DNA of 54,808 nucleotides, taken from positions 1-54,808 of the forward strand of contig NZ_QOCW01000032.1 in the NCBI RefSeq assembly GCF_003318295.1, in the 5' to 3' direction. The notes under the pieces were generated by a model. It was not told the origin of the DNA, made no database searches, and saw only the letters and a list, made by a program, of their open reading frames with translations. Below, one piece after another: positions 29,506 to 37,623 of this stretch. The translations under genes and the position numbers were made by a program. The stretch comes from Bacillus taeanensis. Its GTDB lineage: Bacteria > Bacillota > Bacilli > Bacillales > UBA6769. Each line of letters starts with the position of its first letter. Within the stretch, counting starts at the first letter, position 1.

Positions 29506-30960
29506 ATGACTCGTATAACGGTTATTGGACTAGGAGCAGGAGATATTGAGCAGCTTCCTCTTGGTATTTATAAAAAGTTAAAAGAGGTAAAAAATCTATT
29601 TTTACGCACTAAAGGTCATCCAGTTGTAACAGATTTGGAAAAGGAAGGTATGTTATACAAATCGTTTGATGAGATTTATGAGTCTACAAATAACTTTGAA
29701 GAAACTTACCGGAAAATTGTGGATCAATTGTTTGAAGAAGTAAAAGAGGGGGAACTGATTTATGCAGTACCAGGACACCCGCTTGTAGCTGAAAAAACGG
29801 TACAGCTTTTGCTTGAAGAAGCAGTTCAGCATGGTATTTCCCTTCACATTGAAGGAGGCCAAAGTTTTCTTGATCCCATGTTTACAGCATTAAAAATTGA
29901 CCCTGTTGAAGGTTTTCAACTTGTTGATGCTACCTCATTAAAAAAAGAGGAGCTCCAAATGCGTCATCATATTATCATTACACAAGTTTATGATGCCTTT
30001 ACTGCTTCTGAGGTAAAGCTAACATTAATGGAAAAGTATCCTGATGATTACGAAGTTAAAATTGTGGAGGCGGCTGGAAGCAAAGAGGAGAAGATTACTG
30101 AAGTTAAGTTGTATGAACTTGATCGAGTATTGGAGCTTAATAACTTAACAGCTGTGTATGTTCCACCTGTAAAAGAGGAAGAAATGCTTTATCATCAGTT
30201 TGATAAGCTGCGTGAAGTGATTGCTGTATTAAGGGGACCAAACGGCTGTCCGTGGGATAAAAAGCAAACCCATAAAAGCTTAAAAAAATATTTAGTTGAG
30301 GAAACGTATGAAGTATTAGAGGCGATTGATAATGATGAGGATGACCACCTCATCGAAGAACTCGGTGATATTCTGCTTCAAGTGATGCTTCATGCACAAA
30401 TTGGAGAAGATGAAGGCTTTTTCTCTGTTGACGATGTGATTTATGCCGTAACAGAAAAAATGATTCGGCGCCATCCTCATGTTTTTGGTGATATCAATGT
30501 AAAGGATGAAGCTGAAGTGCTTCAAAACTGGGAAGAAATTAAACGGAAAGAAAAGGCAGGAGAGCAGGAAACGTTTACGTCACGACTGGATAAAGCGCCA
30601 CAAGGACTACCTGGACTTTATCAAGCATATGAATTCCAAAAAGAAGCAGCAAAAATTGGGTTTGATTGGCCTGATGTTCAGCCTGTATGGGCAAAAATTA
30701 AAGAAGAAATAGAAGAATTCCGTCAAGCAGACAGTGCGGATGAGCAGTTAAAAGAATTTGGTGATATTCTTTTTGCACTTGTAAATTTAGCACGTTTTTA
30801 CAGCATTGATCCTGAGGAAGCCGTGCGTGCAACAAATCGCAAATTTTATAATCGTTTTTCTTACATTGAACAGCAATTAGAGAAGAATTCCCTTAATCCC
30901 AAAGATGTTACACTTGAACAGCTCGATGTTTGGTGGGAAGAAGCAAAGAAAAAATTATAA
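29506..30960 (+). CDS. fused tetrapyrrole methylase-like / MazG nucleotide pyrophosphohydrolase (YabN)
   Basis: Two-part protein of 484 aa. The N-terminal third (about 1-215) is a SAM-dependent tetrapyrrole methylase fold with ITVIGLGAGDIEQLPLG and YAVPGHPLVAEKTV loops. The rest holds two MazG domains, with metal-binding helices EETYEVLEAIDN...EELGDILLQV and EEIEEFRQAD...EFGDILFALV. MazG hydrolyses NTPs and house-cleans non-canonical nucleotides. Function of the methylase part is unknown. Fusion is normal for Bacilli. Confidence 0.93.
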   Translation: MTRITVIGLGAGDIEQLPLGIYKKLKEVKNLFLRTKGHPVVTDLEKEGMLYKSFDEIYESTNNFEETYRKIVDQLFEEVKEGELIYAVPGHPLVAEKTVQLLLEEAVQHGISLHIEGGQSFLDPMFTALKIDPVEGFQLVDATSLKKEELQMRHHIIITQVYDAFTASEVKLTLMEKYPDDYEVKIVEAAGSKEEKITEVKLYELDRVLELNNLTAVYVPPVKEEEMLYHQFDKLREVIAVLRGPNGCPWDKKQTHKSLKKYLVEETYEVLEAIDNDEDDHLIEELGDILLQVMLHAQIGEDEGFFSVDDVIYAVTEKMIRRHPHVFGDINVKDEAEVLQNWEEIKRKEKAGEQETFTSRLDKAPQGLPGLYQAYEFQKEAAKIGFDWPDVQPVWAKIKEEIEEFRQADSADEQLKEFGDILFALVNLARFYSIDPEEAVRATNRKFYNRFSYIEQQLEKNSLNPKDVTLEQLDVWWEEAKKKL

Positions 30961-31066
30961 TTACAGCAGGAAAATGTATGAGTAACGAGAATTATGTTGA
31001 GGAATAGGACGATGCCCCCTTTTTTTATTAAAAAAGATCGATTACAATATATAGCAACAGCTTGTT

Positions 31067-31072
31067 TATAAT
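31067..31072 (+). promoter_or_regulatory. candidate -10 of the HU gene promoter
   Basis: A consensus TATAAT with a poor -35 (TTACAA-like, 31042-31047, spacer 19). It would start transcription about 50 bases before the HU start; yabN read-through is also possible because no terminator is evident in between. Confidence 0.4.
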
Positions 31073-31129
31073 GTTAATTTTTTGCAATGTTTTATACCAT
31101 CTTGTTGAATGAATAAGGAGGTTTTTATG

Positions 31130-31402
31130 ATGAATAAGAATGAACTAATCACAAATATTGCAGAAAAATCTGGTGTGACAAAGAGAGATGTTGAATCTGT
31201 TATAAATGGACTCATTGATGAAATAACAGATGCCTTACAAAAAGGTGATAAAGTGCAATTTGTGGGATTTGGTACGTTTGAAACAAGAGAGCGTGCAAGC
31301 CGTGCAGGGCGCAACCCGCAAACTGGGGAAACCATTACAATTCCTGCATCAACTGTACCAGCATTTCGACCTGGTAATAAATTAAAAGAAGCGGTGAAAT
31401 AA
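31130..31402 (+). CDS. HU family nucleoid-associated DNA-binding protein
   Basis: Histone-like HU protein, 90 aa; bends and compacts DNA as a dimer. Visible: MNKNELI start, the helix-turn-helix dimer core, GFGTFETRERASRAGRNPQT and the arm region TIPASTVPAFRPGNKLK, with the proline of the DNA-intercalating arm (RNPQTGE). ATG 31130 has AAGGAGGT eight bases upstream; the adjacent in-frame ATG at 31127 is possible. B. subtilis has no HU gene at this place (hbs lies near spoIVA), so this is either a paralogue or the relocated housekeeping copy. It abuts rqcP. Confidence 0.94.
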   Translation: MNKNELITNIAEKSGVTKRDVESVINGLIDEITDALQKGDKVQFVGFGTFETRERASRAGRNPQTGETITIPASTVPAFRPGNKLKEAVK

Positions 31403-31672
31403 TTGCGTTTAGACAAATACTTAAAAGTTTCAAGATTAATAAAGCGTCGTACTGTTGCAAAAGAAATCGCCGATCAAGGGCGCATCCGTATTAACGGCAA
31501 TGCAGCAAAGGCAGGTTCAAATGTCACAGTAGGTGATGAGCTTCATATTCAATTTGGAAATCGTCTTGTAACAGTAGAGGTAACAGAAATCAAAGAAACG
31601 TCAAAAAAAGAAGAAGCTTCCTCCATGTATAAAGTGGTGAAGGAAGAAGCGGTTGATCAAGGGTCTTTTTAA
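31403..31672 (+). CDS. rqcP: ribosome quality control protein RqcP (YabO)
   Basis: S4-domain RNA-binding protein of the Hsp15 family, 89 aa. In B. subtilis it works with RqcH to add alanine tails to nascent chains on split 50S subunits. The S4 motif covers residues 1-60 (RLDKYLKVSRLIKRRTVAKE ... GRIRINGNAAKAG). TTG start directly after the HU stop codon, so translation is probably coupled to the HU gene. Confidence 0.94.
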   Translation: MRLDKYLKVSRLIKRRTVAKEIADQGRIRINGNAAKAGSNVTVGDELHIQFGNRLVTVEVTEIKETSKKEEASSMYKVVKEEAVDQGSF

Positions 31673-31686
31673 AAAGGCTCTTTTTC
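31660..31686 (+). terminator. probable rqcP terminator
   Basis: GGGTCTTTTT and AAAAAGGCTC are near-complementary across the stop codon and run into TTTTT. Stem is A/T rich, so the call is moderate. Confidence 0.5.
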
Positions 31687-31717
31687 TGTGCTTTTTAAGT
31701 TTAGTTTAGTAATTTAT

Positions 31718-31825
31718 GCTTGTCGGGGGTGAGCAAGGCGCTTTCGCTTTTCTTAGATGTCCAGCTGCAGGCGCTAACGGCTCGAGGTCATAAGCCGTTA
31801 AACAAGCGCCTTCCACTTTTCTTTA
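31718..31825. repeat. interspersed palindromic repeat, copy 2 (compound)
   Basis: 31718-31755 repeats the right part of copy 1 (GCTTGTCGGGGGTGA, then GCAAGGCGCTTTCGC). It is followed directly by a left-part-like unit starting GTCCAGCTGCAGGCGC. The second unit forms a strong hairpin: AGGCGCT and AACGGCT (31776-31782) pair with AGCCGTT (31793-31799) and AGCGCCT. The order right-left differs from copy 1, as if two elements abut. Confidence 0.8.
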
Positions 31826-31888
31826 TACAGCTTGTTCTAAATTGTTTTCTCTTTTCATAGATATATTTTGAAAAGAGGGGGATAGCAT

Positions 31889-32197
31889 ATGGAGCGATAC
31901 AATTATGAATCTTCTATGGATAAGGTTATGAAAACTCCTGAACATGATGTTGTCATGAAGGGGAGGAAGTCCCTTGAAATTACAGGAGTAAAACAGGTGG
32001 AGAGCTTTGACAATGAGGAATTTTTACTTCAAACAACAATGGGTTATTTGGCAATTCGCGGTCATCATCTAAAAATGAAAAATTTGAATGTTGAACAAGG
32101 TCATGTCTCTATTGAAGGAAGAATTTTTGACTTGGTTTATTTGGAAAACCAAGATGGAGACAAGACTAAAGGTTTTTTTGGCAAACTATTTAAATGA
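31889..32197 (+). CDS. yabP: sporulation protein YabP
   Basis: Spore-formation protein, 102 aa, mother-cell (sigma-E) controlled in B. subtilis; needed for sporulation, mechanism unknown. YabP/YqfC family: the conserved block is a short beta-rich domain (SLEITGVKQVESFDNEEFLL ... GYLAIRGHHLKMKNLNVEQG in part), no signal peptide. AGAGGGGGA precedes ATG. Upstream CATAGATA (31857-31864) resembles a sigma-E -10 but is not strong. It overlaps yabQ by four bases. Confidence 0.92.
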   Translation: MERYNYESSMDKVMKTPEHDVVMKGRKSLEITGVKQVESFDNEEFLLQTTMGYLAIRGHHLKMKNLNVEQGHVSIEGRIFDLVYLENQDGDKTKGFFGKLFK

Positions 32198-32784
32198 CAT
32201 TAACGGTGCAGTTTTATACGATGATGACTATGATTGCTATGGGAATTTGGCTTGGTGCCGCTGTTGATACGTATGGAAGGTTTATGCATCCCGGAAGATG
32301 GAACTGGTTATTATTTTGCAATGATATTTTATTTTGGATTTTACAAAGCTTATTTATTTTCTATGTACTGCTTCAAGTAAATGAAGGAGAAATTCGTTTT
32401 TACGTCTTTCTTGCCTTATTATGCGGCTTTGCCGCCTATCGTGCCTTTTTACAAAAAGGCTACCAGCTCTTACTGGAAAAAATTATTACTTTTACGATTT
32501 CATCCTTTCATTTCCTTAAAAAACTAGTATTAGGACTTCTGGTTTACCCTACTATTCGCTTATTGCAACTCTTACTCGCCTTCGTTATGATTGTATTAAA
32601 TCTTACTATGAAAATACTGCTTATTCTAATGAAAATTTGTTTTCTTCCATTCAAATGGATTGGCTATCTTTTGAAAAAGATGATACCTAATAAATGGAAA
32701 AAACATCTTGTTCTTCTAGAAGGAATTTTCGAATCCTTCAAGAATAAGTTCAGTAAATGGTTTAATAAGAAGAAGGATGATTGA
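32194..32784 (+). CDS. yabQ: sporulation membrane protein YabQ
   Basis: Membrane protein of the forespore engulfing membrane, needed for spore cortex formation in B. subtilis. 196 aa with four or five hydrophobic segments in the first 150 residues (first at about 8-26, then around 38-60, 66-85, 108-150) and a lysine-rich C-terminal tail (KWFNKKKDD) likely in the cytoplasm. Starts inside the yabP stop codon. Co-expressed with yabP. Confidence 0.92.
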   Translation: MTLTVQFYTMMTMIAMGIWLGAAVDTYGRFMHPGRWNWLLFCNDILFWILQSLFIFYVLLQVNEGEIRFYVFLALLCGFAAYRAFLQKGYQLLLEKIITFTISSFHFLKKLVLGLLVYPTIRLLQLLLAFVMIVLNLTMKILLILMKICFLPFKWIGYLLKKMIPNKWKKHLVLLEGIFESFKNKFSKWFNKKKDD

Positions 32785-32798
32785 GTAGGAGGAAATTT

Positions 32799-33182
32799 AT
32801 GCTCAGTGCTAAAGATAAAAGGGTTGCGCAAATTCAGTCTTCATATGTAGAAGAACAGCAGGTTAAAGCGCACTTTCAAGAACGAAAAAAACGTGGACTT
32901 GCCCGTCGTTTATCCTTTTTATGTATTATATGCGGCATTCTCTTTGCGATGTTTACCTCTATTTTTATTTCACAAAATACAGTAATCACGGATAAAGAAC
33001 AACAGAAGAAAGAACTGGAAAAACAGCTGTCAACAATGGAGAAAGAAGAAGGTAAGCTAAAAGAAGAAATAAAGAAGTTAAATAATCCTGAATATGTCGG
33101 GGAAATTGCAAGACGCGATTATTTTTATTCTAAGCCTGGCGAAACCATTTTTAAATTACCTTCTTCTAACGGAACAAATTGA
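32799..33182 (+). CDS. divIC: cell division protein DivIC
   Basis: Septum protein forming the DivIB-DivIC-FtsL complex. 127 aa: basic cytoplasmic N terminus, one membrane segment at about residues 40-61 (SFLCIICGILFAMFTSIF), then an extracellular coiled coil (about 68-100) and the conserved tail NPEYVGEIARRDYFYSKPGE. ATG 32799 with TAGGAGGA five bases upstream is preferred over the in-frame TTG at 32781. Its stop codon overlaps the yabR promoter. Confidence 0.95.
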   Translation: MLSAKDKRVAQIQSSYVEEQQVKAHFQERKKRGLARRLSFLCIICGILFAMFTSIFISQNTVITDKEQQKKELEKQLSTMEKEEGKLKEEIKKLNNPEYVGEIARRDYFYSKPGETIFKLPSSNGTN

Positions 33183-33208
33183 CATGGTGTTTTTTCACAC
33201 GGTATAAT
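33179..33208 (+). promoter_or_regulatory. yabR sigma-A promoter
   Basis: TTGACA (33179-33184), 18 bases, TATAAT (33203-33208). The TTGACA uses the TGA stop codon of divIC. Confidence 0.85.
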
Positions 33209-33253
33209 AAAGGAAATTTTATTTTTTTAATTTCAAGGAGGAGCATTTCTTTC

Positions 33254-33721
33254 ATGTCAATCGAAGTAGGCAGCAAGTTGAAAGGCAAGGTAACAGGCAT
33301 TACAAATTTTGGAGCGTTTGTTGAGCTACCTGAGGGTAAAACTGGTCTTGTCCATATTAGTGAGGTTGCTGATAATTATGTTAAAGATATTAATGACCAC
33401 TTAACAGTAGGCGACGAAGTTGAAGTAAAAGTAATTCAATTAGAAAATGATGGTAAAATCGGCTTGTCCATAAAAAAAGCTAAAGATCGTCCAGAACGCC
33501 CTGAGCGTTCAGAACGTCCATCTCGTCCAGCTGGTAATTCAAATTCTAGAGGATTTAAGCGCGGCGGCGGTGGTAAAAAGCCTGGCGGTCCCCGAGGTCC
33601 GCAAACACTTTCATTTGAAGATAAGCTAAGCCGTTTTTTAAAGGATAGTGAAGAAAGACTTTCAACGATTAAGCGTCAAACAGATTCAAAGCGCGGTGGT
33701 CGTGGTTCACGTCGCGGATAA
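33254..33721 (+). CDS. yabR: S1 RNA-binding domain protein YabR
   Basis: Single S1 (OB-fold) RNA-binding protein of the general stress protein 13 group; ribosome associated in relatives, exact role unsettled. 155 aa. The S1 domain covers residues 1-75 (KVTGITNFGAFVELPEGKTG ... KIGLSIKKA). Beyond it lies a low-complexity basic section with RPERPERSERP, GGGGKKPGGPRGP and a final RGGRGSRRG, longer than the about 128-aa B. subtilis protein. ATG 33254 follows AAGGAGGA. Confidence 0.92.
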   Translation: MSIEVGSKLKGKVTGITNFGAFVELPEGKTGLVHISEVADNYVKDINDHLTVGDEVEVKVIQLENDGKIGLSIKKAKDRPERPERSERPSRPAGNSNSRGFKRGGGGKKPGGPRGPQTLSFEDKLSRFLKDSEERLSTIKRQTDSKRGGRGSRRG

Positions 33722-33763
33722 TAACTCGCTGTTTACAGTCAGCAAAGCAATGCTATTATAAAT

Positions 33764-33789
33764 AAAGCACCTTAAAAAGGTGCTTTTTA
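33764..33789 (+). terminator. yabR terminator
   Basis: AAAGCACCTT (33764-33773) pairs exactly with AAGGTGCTTT (33777-33786), with T residues continuing. Confidence 0.9.
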
Positions 33790-33820
33790 TTATGCATTCA
33801 ATAGTTTTTTAGAAAAACTA

Positions 33821-33849
33821 TTGACATGGGAAATTGAATCTTGTAATAT
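33821..33849 (+). promoter_or_regulatory. tRNA operon promoter
   Basis: TTGACA (33821-33826), 17 bases, TAATAT (33844-33849), 30 bases before tRNA-Met. Confidence 0.88.
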
Positions 33850-33878
33850 ACTAGATGTGCTTATGAAGCAAACAATTT

Positions 33879-33955
33879 GGCGGTGTAGCTCAGCTGGCTA
33901 GAGCGTACGGTTCATACCCGTGAGGTCGGGGGTTCGATCCCCTCCGCCGCTACCA
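33879..33955 (+). tRNA. tRNA-Met (CAT), elongator
   Basis: 77 nt with all four arms. The anticodon loop TTCATAC carries CAT and is closed by TACGG/CCGTG; the acceptor stem GGCGGTG pairs with CGCCGCT. Position 1 is paired, so it is the elongator and not the initiator. CCA is encoded. A CAT anticodon converted to tRNA-Ile cannot be fully excluded, but the sequence matches the Met tRNA I recall from this place in B. subtilis. Confidence 0.9.
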
Positions 33956-33978
33956 AGTTAGATTGTTTTAAAAGATAT

Positions 33979-34050
33979 GGCCCGTTGGTCAAGCGGTTAA
34001 GACACCGCCCTTTCACGGCGGTAACACGGGTTCGAATCCCGTACGGGTCA
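33979..34050 (+). tRNA. tRNA-Glu (TTC)
   Basis: 72 nt to the discriminator base. The anticodon loop CTTTCAC carries TTC, closed by CCGCC/GGCGG; the acceptor GGCCCGT pairs with ACGGGTC. The 3' CCA is not encoded and must be added by the nucleotidyltransferase. Confidence 0.93.
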
Positions 34051-34053
34051 TCT

Positions 34054-34097
34054 AAAAAGCAAGCTGCATGAATTTCATGCAGCTTGCTTTTTGTTTT
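34054..34097 (+). terminator. tRNA operon terminator
   Basis: Nineteen-base arms (34054-34072, 34074-34092) are exact complements, followed by TTGTTTTT. Confidence 0.93.
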
Positions 34098-34148
34098 TAA
34101 TAAAAAAATTTTAAAGGAATAATAAAAGATAGGTGAAGTTTTTAGTCA

Positions 34149-34250
34149 TTCGACAAATGTAACATGCAGTTTCTGTCGTAATGTTACCTCTTTTTTCCTT
34201 TTAGAAGAAACTGTTTCTCTTATTTGCAAGGATACAAGAATATAGTCGAA
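34149..34250. promoter_or_regulatory. candidate Spo0A control region of spoIIE
   Basis: Contains TTCGACA (34149-34155, complement of TGTCGAA, exact 0A box), TGTCGTA (34174-34180, one mismatch) and AGTCGAA (34244-34250, one mismatch). spoIIE is activated by Spo0A~P in B. subtilis. A TTGACA at 34278 is not followed by a clear -10, so the start point cannot be placed. Confidence 0.5.
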
Positions 34251-34341
34251 CGTTTTTTAAAGCCACTTCTTACCTTTTGACAAAAATTGAAAAAAAGGTG
34301 TGTTTTAATTAAAACCATAAATGAATCTAGACGGTGTGATA

Positions 34342-36825
34342 GTGATTTCCAAAGCAGAAAGGAATGTTGCGGAAATGAGAGGATTAGCGTGGATAAATCG
34401 TTCGCAAACCATGCCATGGGATTTTGCTAAACGTTTAAAAGCAAAAATTGAAAAAAGGATTATTCAAAGCGGTGTTCTTCTGTTTATGATTGGTTTTTTA
34501 TTAGGACGAGCCTTTATCTTAAGTGAAATGATGCCTTTTGCTTTACCTTTTTTTGCTTCTGTCGCTTTTTTAAGAAAGGATCGGGCAAAGCTTGCAGCAT
34601 GTGCTCTTCTTTTAGGATCAATTTCGCAAAATATTGATCAGATTTTATTTATTATTTTAGCCATTGTGCTTTACGGATTTATTCGAAAGTTAACAATGAG
34701 ATGGGAAAAACATTTATTAAAAACCGTGCCTCTTCTTGTTTTTAGTGCAAGTGTTAGTGCCAGAGTGATACTGCACTTTCTTAATGAAACAATGACAACA
34801 ACTAACTTCTTTATTGCTGCTGTAGAAGGCGGTCTTAGCGCCATATTAACCGTTATCTTTTTACAAAGCATCCCCCTTTTATCCACTAAGTCATTAAAAC
34901 GTTCATTAAAAAATGAGGAAATTATTTGTTTTATTATTTTATTAGCATCTGTTATGACAGGTACGATTGGATGGGTGCTTTATGGACTATCAGTTGAGCA
35001 TATTTTAGCTCGTTATCTTGTTCTTGTTTTCGCATTTGTTGGAGGTGCAGCCATTGGTTCTACGGTCGGTGTTGTTACAGGACTAATTCTTGGACTGGCA
35101 AATGTGTCAAGCTTATACCATATGAGCTTATTAGCTTTTTCAGGATTATTAGGAGGATTATTAAAAGAAGGTAAAAAAATGGGGGTGGGAATTGGTTTAC
35201 TTATTGGTACGCTGTTAATTGGGATGTATGGCGAAGGAAATCCAGCAAATATGGGACCGATTCTTCTTGAGTCATTATCAGCTTTGTTTTTATTTTTAAT
35301 TACTCCAAAATCTGCTATTTCTCAAATTGCTAGATATATTCCCGGGACAAATGAACACTCTCAAGAACAGCAGCAGTACTTAAGAAAAATACGGGATGTT
35401 ACAGCACATCGAGTTGAACAGTTTTCAGCTCTGTTTCAGACGTTATCGTTAAGTTTTTCTCCACTTAACTTTTCAGAGGAAGAAGATCAAAATGAACGAG
35501 ATATTGATTATTTATTAAGCCGTGTAACAGCCAAAACATGTCAAAACTGCTTTAAGAAAGAACAATGCTGGGTAAAACAGTTTGATAAAACATATACCTT
35601 TATGAATGAAATTATGCAGGACCGTGAAAAAGTAACAGCAGATTATCTCTTTCAAAAAGAATGGGACAAGCATTGTGTGAAAGCGAAAAAAGTATCAGAA
35701 CTTATTCACCATGAATTAAGTCATTATGAAGCGAGTAAAAAGCTGCGAAGGCAGGTTCAAGAAAGCAGAAGGCTTGTAGCCGATCAACTTCTTGGTGTAT
35801 CCAAAGTAATGGGGAATTTTGCAACAGAAATTCAAAAGGAACGTGATAACCATTACCAGCATGAAGATCAAATCATTGAAGCACTTGGTGAAATTGGCTT
35901 AGAAGTGGATCATATTGATATTTACAGTGTAAAACAAGGGAATATTGATATAGAAATGACGATTCCATTTTGTAAAGGACATGGGGAGTGTGAGAAAGTC
36001 ATTGCACCGCTTTTATCAGATATTTTAGATGAAGCGATTATTGTGAAGCATGAAGATCATGCTCATTACCCGCATGGTGAATGTCGGGTAATGTTCGGGT
36101 CTGCTAAAGCGTTTATTATAGAAACCGGAATTGCCAATGCAGCTAAAGGCGGGGCATGGGTTTCAGGAGACAGCCACTCTCTCATTGAGTTAAGTTCAGG
36201 AAAATATGCGATTGCAATTAGTGATGGAATGGGCAATGGTGAACGTGCACATTTAGAAAGCAATGATACACTAGAGCTTCTGCAAAAAATTCTTCAATCA
36301 GGGATTGATGAGACAGTTGCCATTAAGTCTGTTAATTCTGTTCTTTCTCTTCGCACGACAGATGAAATTTTTTCAACACTTGATCTAGCAATTCTTGATT
36401 TACAAAATGCATCTGCAAGATTTTTAAAAGTTGCTTCCACACCGAGCTTTATTAAACGAGGTGATCAAGTTAAGACGATTCAATCAAGCAATCTACCAAT
36501 TGGAATGATCCAAGAGTTTGATGTTGATGTAGTAAGTGAGCAGTTAAAGGCGGGAGACTTACTTATTATGATGAGTGATGGAATATATGATGGCGCTCAT
36601 CATGTTGAAAATAAGGATATTTGGCTTAAGCGAAAAATAAGAGAAATGGAAACAGAGGACCCGCAAGAAATTGCAGACTTATTAATGGAAGAGGTGATTC
36701 GAACAAGGTCAGGACAAATTATGGATGATATGACCGTTATTGTTGCAAAAATAGAGCGTAATTTACCAAAGTGGCAAACAATTCCACGTTATTCTTTTGC
36801 AACAAATCGAAAAAAGGCCCAATAA
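34342..36825 (+). CDS. spoIIE: stage II sporulation protein E, PP2C phosphatase
   Basis: Membrane phosphatase that moves to the polar septum through FtsZ, dephosphorylates SpoIIAA-P and so frees sigma-F in the forespore. 827 aa when started at GTG 34342, the length of the B. subtilis protein; the open frame extends to an ATG at 34321 with no ribosome site. Layout: about ten membrane segments (residues about 40-320), FtsZ-binding and oligomerisation middle region with a Cys-rich patch (CQNCFKKEQCW), and a PP2C domain from about 590 with metal-binding SDGMGNGERA and MMSDGIYDG, plus final DDMTVIV. Confidence 0.96.
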   Translation: MISKAERNVAEMRGLAWINRSQTMPWDFAKRLKAKIEKRIIQSGVLLFMIGFLLGRAFILSEMMPFALPFFASVAFLRKDRAKLAACALLLGSISQNIDQILFIILAIVLYGFIRKLTMRWEKHLLKTVPLLVFSASVSARVILHFLNETMTTTNFFIAAVEGGLSAILTVIFLQSIPLLSTKSLKRSLKNEEIICFIILLASVMTGTIGWVLYGLSVEHILARYLVLVFAFVGGAAIGSTVGVVTGLILGLANVSSLYHMSLLAFSGLLGGLLKEGKKMGVGIGLLIGTLLIGMYGEGNPANMGPILLESLSALFLFLITPKSAISQIARYIPGTNEHSQEQQQYLRKIRDVTAHRVEQFSALFQTLSLSFSPLNFSEEEDQNERDIDYLLSRVTAKTCQNCFKKEQCWVKQFDKTYTFMNEIMQDREKVTADYLFQKEWDKHCVKAKKVSELIHHELSHYEASKKLRRQVQESRRLVADQLLGVSKVMGNFATEIQKERDNHYQHEDQIIEALGEIGLEVDHIDIYSVKQGNIDIEMTIPFCKGHGECEKVIAPLLSDILDEAIIVKHEDHAHYPHGECRVMFGSAKAFIIETGIANAAKGGAWVSGDSHSLIELSSGKYAIAISDGMGNGERAHLESNDTLELLQKILQSGIDETVAIKSVNSVLSLRTTDEIFSTLDLAILDLQNASARFLKVASTPSFIKRGDQVKTIQSSNLPIGMIQEFDVDVVSEQLKAGDLLIMMSDGIYDGAHHVENKDIWLKRKIREMETEDPQEIADLLMEEVIRTRSGQIMDDMTVIVAKIERNLPKWQTIPRYSFATNRKKAQ

Positions 36826-36888
36826 TCGTATAAACTCCTCCTGAATGGTCGATGATGTGTGATAGGTAAAGCAAGGAGGAGGAAAGCG

Positions 36889-37623
36889 ATGAAAAAAGGG
36901 ACATTAAAGCAAATTCTCTTAATTACAGATGGGTGTTCAAATCAGGGCGAAGATCCAATTGCTGTTGCGGCACTGGCCCATGAGCAGGGAATTACAGTAA
37001 ATGTAATTGGTGTTGTAACAGATGATGTAATAGGAGAACAAGGAATAAAAGAAATTGCAGACATTGCACTTTCCGGAGGCGGAGTTAGCCAAATTGTTTA
37101 TGCAAAACAGTTCGCTCAAACTGTTCAAATGGTTACTAGAAAGGCAATGACACAAACAATATGTGGAGTTGTAAACAAAGAACTAAGTGCGATATTAGGG
37201 AAAAATCAAGAAATGGAAGACTTACCCCCCGATAAGCGAGGGCAGGTAATGGAAGTAGTAGATGAGCTTGGTGAGACACTTCCATTAGATGTTTGTATTT
37301 TAGTTGATACAAGTGCCAGCATGAAAGATAAGCTGCCGACTGTTCAAGAGGCATTAATTGATTTATCTGTTAGCCTCCAATCACGAGTTGGAGGCAATCG
37401 TTTTGCGTTATGTGTATTTCCTGGGAAACGTAATGATGTAGATAAACTGTTGAATTGGACACCGCGTCTTCAACAGTTAACAAATACATTTGAAAAATTT
37501 TCCTCCGGAGGCATTACACCGACAGGACCAGCGTTAAAAGAAGCTGTGCAAATGTTTTTAACAAGACGTTCTTTAAAAGGTATGATAGAAGATGAAGCGT
37601 TTATCGAAGAATCAGGAATGTAA
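36889..37623 (+). CDS. von Willebrand factor A domain protein YabS
   Basis: VWA-fold protein of 244 aa with a short N-terminal MIDAS-like ITDGCSNQGEDP segment and a complete MIDAS motif DTSASM (about residues 142-147) with a later Thr/Asp. Function unknown; in B. subtilis yabS and the kinase gene yabT form an operon downstream of spoIIE. ATG 36889 is chosen because AAGGAGGAGG lies nine bases upstream. It overlaps yabT by 32 bases. Confidence 0.88.
   Translation: MKKGTLKQILLITDGCSNQGEDPIAVAALAHEQGITVNVIGVVTDDVIGEQGIKEIADIALSGGGVSQIVYAKQFAQTVQMVTRKAMTQTICGVVNKELSAILGKNQEMEDLPPDKRGQVMEVVDELGETLPLDVCILVDTSASMKDKLPTVQEALIDLSVSLQSRVGGNRFALCVFPGKRNDVDKLLNWTPRLQQLTNTFEKFSSGGITPTGPALKEAVQMFLTRRSLKGMIEDEAFIEESGM

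Noticed and set aside
31003..31035. Terminator between yabN and the HU gene
   Set aside because: There is a CCCCC followed by T residues, but no G-rich partner to form a stem.
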